From Corynebacterium canis (lineage in GTDB: Bacteria > Actinomycetota > Actinomycetes > Mycobacteriales > Mycobacteriaceae), in assembly GCF_030408595.1 (NCBI RefSeq), contig NZ_CP047080.1, positions 1,633,247 through 1,697,246 on the forward strand: DNA of 64,000 nt. Reading direction: 5' to 3'. The position numbers and the translations under genes are program-made. Below, piece after piece: positions 56,278 to 64,000 of the stretch. Positions within the stretch are counted from its first letter, which is position 1. The number at the start of each line of letters is the position of its first letter. A model generated the notes under the pieces. It was not told where the DNA came from. It made no database searches and saw nothing but the letters and a program-made list of their open reading frames with translations.

Positions 56278-58992
56278 CTAGCCGGAGTTGCGCAATGCGG
56301 TGGAAAGTCCGTTCATGGTGAGTTGGATTCCGCGGGATACCACTTCCCTGGCGTCGCCGGCGCGGTAGCGGCGCAGCAATTCCAATTGGATCACGTTAAG
56401 CGGCAGCAGGTACGGGAACCGGCTTCGAACACTCCGTTCGAGGGCTGGGTTGTCTGCGAGGAGGCTTTCGGCCTCGATAATGGTCAGATACATTTCCAGC
56501 GTGAGGGCGTATTCTTCGCTCAGCGTATTGGCTACGCGTTCCGCAACTTCCCTGTTGTCCACCAGCGTTGCATAGAGCCGCGCCAGCTCGAGGTCGGCCT
56601 TGCTCATCACCTGCGCCATATTGGATAGCACGGAGGTAAAGAATGGCCACGTTTTGTACAGTGTGCGCAATTCGGCAAGGCGTTCGACGTCCCCACCAAC
56701 CCACTGTTGCAGGGCGGTGCCGACGCCGAACCAACCGGGCAGCATCACGCGGGATTGCGACCATGACAGTACCCAGGGGATGGCCCGCAAGTCCGAAATG
56801 GATTCCGTTTGTTTCCGGCTGGAGGGCCGCGAACCGATATTCAAAGCGCCGATTTCGTGCAGCGGGGTTGAGGAGGTGAAGTATTCGATAAACCCGGGTT
56901 CCTCGTGCACCAGCGAAGCGTATTTCTGTTGGCTCAGGTTTGCGATCTCGCGCATGATTTCGTAGGCGCGGCTGCGGTCGGCGAGCTCTTCGACATCCAG
57001 AAGCGAAGCCTCCACGGTGGCGGAGACAAGCGCCTCTAGGTTGCGCCGGGCGGAGGCGGGGTTGCCGTATTTGGCGGAGATGATCTCGCCTTGCTCGGTG
57101 ATGCGAACCGCGCCCTGTACTGCGCCGTTAGGTTGGGCGAGGATGGCTTCGTAGGAGGGTCCGCCGCCGCGGCCGACGGTACCGCCGCGACCGTGGAAGA
57201 AGCGCAGGGTCACGCCGTTGTCGCGGCAGGCGCGCACGATATCCAATTCGGCGTCGTAAAGCGCCCAGTTTGCGGCGAAGTAGCCGCCGTCTTTATTCGA
57301 ATCTGAGTACCCCAGCATCACTTCCTGCACATTGCCGCGCTGCTGCAAATAGTTTCGATAAAGCGGCAGCTGCCAAAGCTCGCGCAGGATGCGGGCGCCG
57401 GCCTGCAGGTCCTCGATGGTTTCAAAGAGCGGGATCACGTCCACGGTGCCGGTGGGGCGGTCGCCGTCCGCGCGGATCAGGCCGAACTCCTTGAGCAGGA
57501 TCATAGGTTCGAGGATGTCGCTGACGGAGGTGGCCATGGAGATAATGCAATGCGGAACCATGCGCTCGCCGAATTGTTCGACGGACCGGGCGGCTTCCGC
57601 AAATATGTCCAGTTCGCGTTGGGTGGCTTCCGTCCACGGTGCGCAGCGCGCCGGAATGATCGGGCGCGGCGAGGCCAGCTCCGTGACCAGCAGGCGACGC
57701 TTCTCCTGCTCGCTCAACGAGGCATAGTCGGGGTGGATGCGCGCGCCGCGAAAAACCTCGGCGATTACGGATTCAAAGGAATCGGAATTCTGCCGCATGT
57801 CCATGGAATACAGGTGAAAACCAAAGCTCGCGACGGCCGCGCGGAGGGTGCCCAGGCGATCGTCGGCAATAATATCGTCGTTGGAATTGCGTAGCGAGGC
57901 ATCGATGATATCCAAGTCCGCGGCGAATTCGGCGGGCTCGGTATACGGCTCGTGCACCTTAAACCACGTGCCCTCCACGGCGTCCTCATTGATGAGTTTT
58001 GCCACGGTGGACATCATGCGCCCACGCATTCCGTGTATCGCACGCCTGTACGGTTCGTCGACGCGGCTTGGAACATCGTTGTGCCCCTTCGACGCGAGCT
58101 GCACCAGCTCCACGGTGACCTCGCTCAGCCGATCCGACAGGCTCAATTCGTGCTCCAGTGCGTGCAGCTGGCGGATATAGTAGCGCAGCACCGTTTCCGC
58201 CGCCCGCGAGGTGGCGTAGTGGAGTGTCGACGCCGTGACATAGGGGTTTCCGTCATGGTCACCGCCGATCCACGAACCCGGCTTGATCATGGCAACATCG
58301 GGCACATCCGGGCCGAATCGGGCACGGAGCTCGGTGGCCACATCGTGGTTGATCGCCGGGATTTCCTGCAGCAGGCTCAGCGAATAATAACGCAGGCCCA
58401 CCTCGATCTCATCTTCGATTCGGGGGCGGACGGCGCGGATCAGGGCGGTCTGCCACAGCATGGTGATGCGCCGGGTGATGTCCCGCTCGATGGTCGCAAG
58501 CCGTTTCGATTCCGGCTGGGTTTCCAAAAGCTTGCGGCGGAGCTGCATCAGCTCGGTAATGTGTTTTTGGGCGTCGAACACGGTACGCCGCCGGGTTTCG
58601 GTGGGATGTGCCGTAAGCACCGGCGCCACCTCCGCATGTTTCAGCATGCGCTGCACATCGTGGAATTCCACATCGGCGTCAGCGAGCTTGCGCCAGGTTG
58701 CCTCGAGCGTCGAGTCCGGGGCGTCGATACGCGCGTCAATCGCCTGCTCGTCGTGCAAATCCTCGGCGAGGTTAGCCAGCAGCGCAAAATGGTTAAAGGC
58801 GCGCGCCACCGTAATCAGCTTGGCAGGCTCCTCGTTGCGGAACAACGCAACCAGCTCGTCCACCCCGCCGCTGAGGGACATTCGGCGCGCCTGCTCCACG
58901 CGTTCGAATGCTTCATTCCCCTCCTGTTCGCGGATGACATTGCCGAGGATTCGGCCCAGGTAACGGATGTCATCCCGGAGGTTTTCAGTCAC
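56278..58992 (-). CDS. ppc: Phosphoenolpyruvate carboxylase
   Basis: 904 residues from GTG 58992, with AAAGGAT upstream. Fixes bicarbonate onto PEP to give oxaloacetate, the main anaplerotic step. Catalytic His129 in VLTAHPTETRRRT, the glycine-rich loop FHGRGGTVGRGGGP, KNGGYF-type SDSNKDGGYFAANW, and the C-terminal RNSG end (allosteric aspartate site region) are all present. Lies downstream of tpiA but separated from it by a terminator hairpin. Confidence 0.96.
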   Translation of the reverse strand: MTENLRDDIRYLGRILGNVIREQEGNEAFERVEQARRMSLSGGVDELVALFRNEEPAKLITVARAFNHFALLANLAEDLHDEQAIDARIDAPDSTLEATWRKLADADVEFHDVQRMLKHAEVAPVLTAHPTETRRRTVFDAQKHITELMQLRRKLLETQPESKRLATIERDITRRITMLWQTALIRAVRPRIEDEIEVGLRYYSLSLLQEIPAINHDVATELRARFGPDVPDVAMIKPGSWIGGDHDGNPYVTASTLHYATSRAAETVLRYYIRQLHALEHELSLSDRLSEVTVELVQLASKGHNDVPSRVDEPYRRAIHGMRGRMMSTVAKLINEDAVEGTWFKVHEPYTEPAEFAADLDIIDASLRNSNDDIIADDRLGTLRAAVASFGFHLYSMDMRQNSDSFESVIAEVFRGARIHPDYASLSEQEKRRLLVTELASPRPIIPARCAPWTEATQRELDIFAEAARSVEQFGERMVPHCIISMATSVSDILEPMILLKEFGLIRADGDRPTGTVDVIPLFETIEDLQAGARILRELWQLPLYRNYLQQRGNVQEVMLGYSDSNKDGGYFAANWALYDAELDIVRACRDNGVTLRFFHGRGGTVGRGGGPSYEAILAQPNGAVQGAVRITEQGEIISAKYGNPASARRNLEALVSATVEASLLDVEELADRSRAYEIMREIANLSQQKYASLVHEEPGFIEYFTSSTPLHEIGALNIGSRPSSRKQTESISDLRAIPWVLSWSQSRVMLPGWFGVGTALQQWVGGDVERLAELRTLYKTWPFFTSVLSNMAQVMSKADLELARLYATLVDNREVAERVANTLSEEYALTLEMYLTIIEAESLLADNPALERSVRSRFPYLLPLNVIQLELLRRYRAGDAREVVSRGIQLTMNGLSTALRNSG

Positions 58993-59019
58993 CGTATAAT
59001 CCTTTCAATCCAACAGAAA

Positions 59020-59051
59020 AACGCACGGTGCCAATGTACGCACCGCGCGTT
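59020..59051 (-). terminator. Terminator between tpiA and ppc
   Basis: AACGCACGGTGC / GCACCGCGCGTT stem with one mismatch and an 8-nt loop, followed on the minus strand by TTTTTCTGTTGG. It lies 20 nt past the tpiA stop. Probably partial, since ppc starts 28 nt later. Confidence 0.65.
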
Positions 59052-59070
59052 CATAACCCAAGCGCCGAGA

Positions 59071-59844
<774 letters not shown>

Positions 59845-59896
59845 GGGGACACGTCCTTTCCTCGGTTTGAAACGTTCGGGTTGAGCTTCGGGTTGA

Positions 59897-61105
59897 TCAT
59901 TGCAGGATTGCCACGCCCGGCAGTTCCTTGCCCTCGAGGAATTCGAGGGAAGCGCCGCCGCCGGTGGAAATGTGGGAGAAACCATCCTCATCGAGGCCGA
60001 GCACGCGCACGGAAGCCGCGGAATCGCCGCCGCCGACCACGGAGAAGCAGCCCTTAGCGGTGGCATCGATAATGGCCTGGGCCACGCCGCGGGTGCCGTC
60101 GGCGAAAGCCTCCATCTCGAACACACCCATGGGGCCGTTCCAGAACACCGTCTTTGCGGTGGCCAGGGTTTCGGCGAACTTGGCCACGGACTCCGGGCCG
60201 ATATCCAGGCTCATCCAGCCTTCCGGAATGCCGTCTAGGCCCACGATCTTCTTTTCCGCATCCGGGGCGAACTCGGAGGCCGCGACCAGGTCGACGGGGA
60301 GCACGATGCTGTCGCCGTAGCGGGCCAGCAGGTCCTTGCAGGTATCGATCATTTCTTCCTGCAGCAGGGACTTTTGCACATCGTAGCCCTGCGCCGCGAG
60401 GAAGGTGTAGCACATGCCGCCGCCGATAATCAGGGCGTCGGTCTTCGGGGCCAGCGCCTCGATCACGCCGAGCTTATCGGAAACCTTGGAGCCGCCCAGC
60501 ACCACCACATAAGGCTTTGCGGGGGCCTCGGCCACCTTCTGCAGCACATTGATTTCCTTCTCCACCAAGCCGCCGGCATAGTGCGGAAGGCGCTTAGCCA
60601 CGTCATACACCGAGGTCTGCGCGCGGTGCACCACGCCGAAACCATCGGACACGAAGGCACCACCGGGGGCCAGGGCGACGAGCTGATCGGCGAATTCGCC
60701 GCGCTCCGCCTCATCCTTGGAGGTCTCGCGGGGATCAAAACGGACGTTCTCCAGCAGCAGCACATCGCCCTCGGTGAGGCCGTTGGCGCGCTCGTGCGCA
60801 TCCTCGCCCACCACATCGGCGGCGAGCGCAACGTACTGGCCGAGCTCCTCGGACAGGGCCGCGGCGACGGGGGCCAGCGAATACTTCTCATTCACCTCGC
60901 CCTTGGGGCGGCCCAGGTGAGCCATGACAATGACTTTGGCGCCGCCCTCCGTCAATGCTTTCAAGGTGGGCAGGGATGCCTTAATGCGTCCGGCGTCCGT
61001 AATCTCGCGGTTCTCATTGAGCGGGACATTGAAGTCGGAGCGGACGAGGACGTAACGCCCATCGACACCTTCGGCGAGCAAGTCCTTCAGGTTCTTTACA
61101 GTCAT
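59897..61105 (-). CDS. pgk: Phosphoglycerate kinase
   Basis: 402 residues. N-terminal [33 protein letters not shown] substrate loop, [15 protein letters not shown], and the C-terminal nucleotide loop [41 protein letters not shown] 61105 is preceded by AGGAG. It lies 99 nt after gapA, with a strong hairpin between them. Confidence 0.97.
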   Translation of the reverse strand: MTVKNLKDLLAEGVDGRYVLVRSDFNVPLNENREITDAGRIKASLPTLKALTEGGAKVIVMAHLGRPKGEVNEKYSLAPVAAALSEELGQYVALAADVVGEDAHERANGLTEGDVLLLENVRFDPRETSKDEAERGEFADQLVALAPGGAFVSDGFGVVHRAQTSVYDVAKRLPHYAGGLVEKEINVLQKVAEAPAKPYVVVLGGSKVSDKLGVIEALAPKTDALIIGGGMCYTFLAAQGYDVQKSLLQEEMIDTCKDLLARYGDSIVLPVDLVAASEFAPDAEKKIVGLDGIPEGWMSLDIGPESVAKFAETLATAKTVFWNGPMGVFEMEAFADGTRGVAQAIIDATAKGCFSVVGGGDSAASVRVLGLDEDGFSHISTGGGASLEFLEGKELPGVAILQ

Positions 61106-61139
61106 GGATTCTCCTGGGAAAGGTTAGGTAAAAAGAAAA

Positions 61140-61177
61140 ACCAGCCCGGTGTGCCACGAGGCACACCCCGGGCTGGT
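61140..61177 (-). terminator. Strong hairpin between gapA and pgk
   Basis: A 16-bp stem with a 2-nt bulge (ACCAGCCCGGTGTGCC against GGCACACC plus CCGGGCTGGT) and loop ACGA, followed on the minus strand by TTTTTCTTTTTAC. A textbook intrinsic terminator or 3'-stabilising structure 28 nt after gapA. It would lower pgk-tpiA transcription relative to gapA. Confidence 0.8.
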
Positions 61178-61204
61178 CAGGGATTTAAAAGCCGAAAATA
61201 GCTC

Positions 61205-62380
<1,176 letters not shown>

Positions 62381-62493
62381 TCATTCGCACTTCCGTGCGT
62401 TCAGGGCCCTGAATGAAACCCAATACCCCCACCTGAGGGACACGGACTGCACTTCGGAATCACGATCCCCCGCAATAGTGACATTCCACACAA

Positions 62494-63480
62494 TCAGGGT
62501 TCTTCCTCAAGCAGTTCATCCGTCACCGCTGAATGGGTGTCAGGAATACCCAGCTCTTCAGCCTGTTTGTCCGCCATGGAAAGCAGCCGACGGATACGCC
62601 CGGCCACCGCATCCTTGGTGATTTGCGGGTCCGCAAGACGCCCCAATTCCTCCAAGGAAGCCTGCCGGTGCTGCACGCGTAAATTGCCCGCTTCGGCCAG
62701 GTGCTCAGGGACGTCGTCACCCAAAATCTCCAACGCACGTTCGACACGAGCGGAGGCGGCGACGGCTGCCCGAGCGGAACGCCGTAAATTTGCGTCATCA
62801 AAATTTGCCAAACGATTGGCGGTCGCGCGCACCTCCCGCCTCATGCGTTGCTCCTCCCACTCCAGCCGCACCTGCTGCGCCCCCATGCGGGTGAGCAACG
62901 CGCCGATCGCATCACCGTCACGGATAACGACGCGGTCACTCCCGCGCGTCTCCTTCGTCTTCGCCGTAATGCCCAAACGACGCGCGCACCCGACCAATGC
63001 CAATGCCGCCTCCGGACACGGGCACGTCACCTCCAAGGAAGAGGAACGGCCAGGCTCGGTTAAGGAACCGTGAACCAAAAACGCCCCCCGCCACGCCGCC
63101 TCGGCATCCACCACGGTCCCGGAAACCACCTGCGGCGGCAACCCCCACACCGGATGCCCGGAACGCGTAACCAGGCCCAGCCGGCGCACGATATCCTCGG
63201 TGTTTTCCGTCACCCGGAGGACGTATCGAGTAGATTTTCTAATCCCACCGGGGCTGATGGCGTGAATGGCGACCTCGCAATGAAACAACTCCATAAGCTC
63301 TTGGCGCAGCCTGCGGGCCACCACCGCGGAATCCAACTCCGCCTCGATCACCAGCTTGCCGGCCACCAGGTGGAAGCCACCGGCGAAGCGAAGCAACGCG
63401 GCGACCTCCGCCATCCGCGCGCTCTGTTTTGTTACGGAAACTCGAGCGAGTTCATCCTTGACCTTTGCCGTTAAAGCCAC
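62494..63480 (-). CDS. whiA: WhiA, sporulation-type DNA-binding regulator
   Basis: 328 residues from GTG 63480. N-terminal degenerate LAGLIDADG homing-endonuclease-like half ([16 protein letters not shown]...[22 protein letters not shown]) and C-terminal HTH ([36 protein letters not shown]). In non-sporulating actinobacteria it links cell division and growth control. Starts 9 nt after the yvcK stop, as in most Gram-positives. Confidence 0.95.
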   Translation of the reverse strand: MALTAKVKDELARVSVTKQSARMAEVAALLRFAGGFHLVAGKLVIEAELDSAVVARRLRQELMELFHCEVAIHAISPGGIRKSTRYVLRVTENTEDIVRRLGLVTRSGHPVWGLPPQVVSGTVVDAEAAWRGAFLVHGSLTEPGRSSSLEVTCPCPEAALALVGCARRLGITAKTKETRGSDRVVIRDGDAIGALLTRMGAQQVRLEWEEQRMRREVRATANRLANFDDANLRRSARAAVAASARVERALEILGDDVPEHLAEAGNLRVQHRQASLEELGRLADPQITKDAVAGRIRRLLSMADKQAEELGIPDTHSAVTDELLEEEP

Positions 63481-63489
63481 CGGGGAAGC

Positions 63490-64000
63490 CTATCCTTTCT
63501 CGCACTCAGATACGAGTGCGGCTGCGAGCTTCGCCGGGTCATGCCGATTGGTGCCAGCTTCCTGAACATCATGAAACGCCACCTCCGCACCGAGCGAAGC
63601 GGCGGCACGCGCGAGTTGCGCACGTTCCCGCTGGGTGGGAATAGTAGCAGCATCGACGATAATACGATCGACTTGCAGCAGCGGCGCGTGTTGGGACAGC
63701 ATATGAATGTGCCGCTCCGCCGAAAAACCGGCCGTCTCCCCCGGCTCCGCGGTCAGGTTTAACACCACAATTTTCTTCGCTCGCGTGTTCGCTAATGCGT
63801 CGACGATGCCGGGCACCAATAGGTTCGGGATCACGCTGGTAAACCACGACCCCGGGCCCAAAGTCACCACATCCGCATCCAGAATCGCCGTCACCGCGGC
63901 CCGGCACGCCTCCGGCTTATCCGGAATCAACCGCACCCGCCGAACGCTGCCCGGCGTCGTGGCCACGGAAACCTGGCCGCGGACTGGGAGCATGATACGA
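63490..64000 (-). CDS. yvcK: YvcK/CofD-like gluconeogenesis factor, C-terminal part (runs off the window)
   Basis: The last 170 codons of a gene whose start lies beyond the window. Conserved segment: DADVVTLGPGSWFTSVIPNLLVPGIVDAL...KKIVVLNLTAEPGETAGFSAERHIHML, typical of YvcK/CuvA UDP-sugar-binding proteins required for growth on gluconeogenic carbon and for cell-envelope homeostasis. Conserved neighbour of whiA (order yvcK-whiA, usually after rapZ). Confidence 0.92.
   Translation of the reverse strand, partial: RIMLPVRGQVSVATTPGSVRRVRLIPDKPEACRAAVTAILDADVVTLGPGSWFTSVIPNLLVPGIVDALANTRAKKIVVLNLTAEPGETAGFSAERHIHMLSQHAPLLQVDRIIVDAATIPTQRERAQLARAAASLGAEVAFHDVQEAGTNRHDPAKLAAALVSECEKG

Overview
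The window is chromosomal DNA of a Corynebacterium (order Corynebacteriales). The evidence is gene content and order: acn-acnR with a recognisable AcnR operator, sufR-B-D-C-S-U-T, mptB next to an ABC exporter, ctaA/qor/ctaB, the tkt-tal-zwf-opcA-pgl cluster, and yvcK-whiA-gapA-pgk-tpiA-ppc-secG. All of these follow the arrangement known from C. glutamicum and C. diphtheriae. The core is GC-rich. I cannot name the species.

Layout. 1-2.2 kb: 5' part of a RipA-like NlpC/P60 secreted protein and an Rv1476-like membrane protein (both minus). 2.2-7.2 kb: aconitase, its repressor AcnR, and two tandem glutamine-amidotransferase-like proteins. 7.1-13.8 kb: a small PLDc_N-like membrane protein, an ACT-domain protein with its PFL (UPF0210) partner, an unusual double-headed sensor kinase with a LuxR-type regulator, about 1 kb of apparently non-coding DNA, a small HTH protein and a DUF1707 membrane protein. 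13.8-23.8 kb: an ABC-F ATPase, alanine dehydrogenase, a short lycopene-cyclase-like flavoprotein, and the complete suf Fe-S assembly operon. 23.9-31.2 kb: mptB mannosyltransferase, an ABC exporter pair, haem A synthase, quinone oxidoreductase, a convergent gap with two copies of a long-hairpin repeat, and haem O synthase. 31.4-37.8 kb: the pentose-phosphate operon.

37.9-55.9 kb is a variable insert between pgl and secG. It holds a coiled-coil protein, an XRE/ImmA-type protein, a lipoprotein, a YcaQ-type DNA glycosylase, a second ABC-F gene preceded by what looks like a translational attenuator, gene remnants, an AT-rich PHP-AAA (TrlF-like) ATPase, and a type I restriction-modification operon. 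The hsdM gene of that operon is split by a complete IS21-family element with a 7-bp target duplication; removing the element and one copy of the duplication restores the reading frame exactly. 56.0-64.0 kb returns to core genes: secG, ppc, tpiA, pgk, gapA, whiA and the 3' part of yvcK, all on the minus strand.

How it works together. The core segments couple central carbon metabolism (aconitase, pentose phosphate pathway, lower glycolysis, PEP carboxylase) with Fe-S assembly, which aconitase depends on, and with haem A supply for cytochrome aa3 oxidase. A recurring promoter architecture is visible: a TANNNT -10 hexamer ending 6-8 nt before the start codon at eight or so genes, implying leaderless mRNAs. 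The most novel-looking elements are the leader-peptide/hairpin control region of the second ABC-F gene, the paired long-hairpin repeats at 29.6 and 30.1 kb, the double-headed sensor kinase, and the terminator that contains both a promoter and a start codon at 5.64-5.67 kb.
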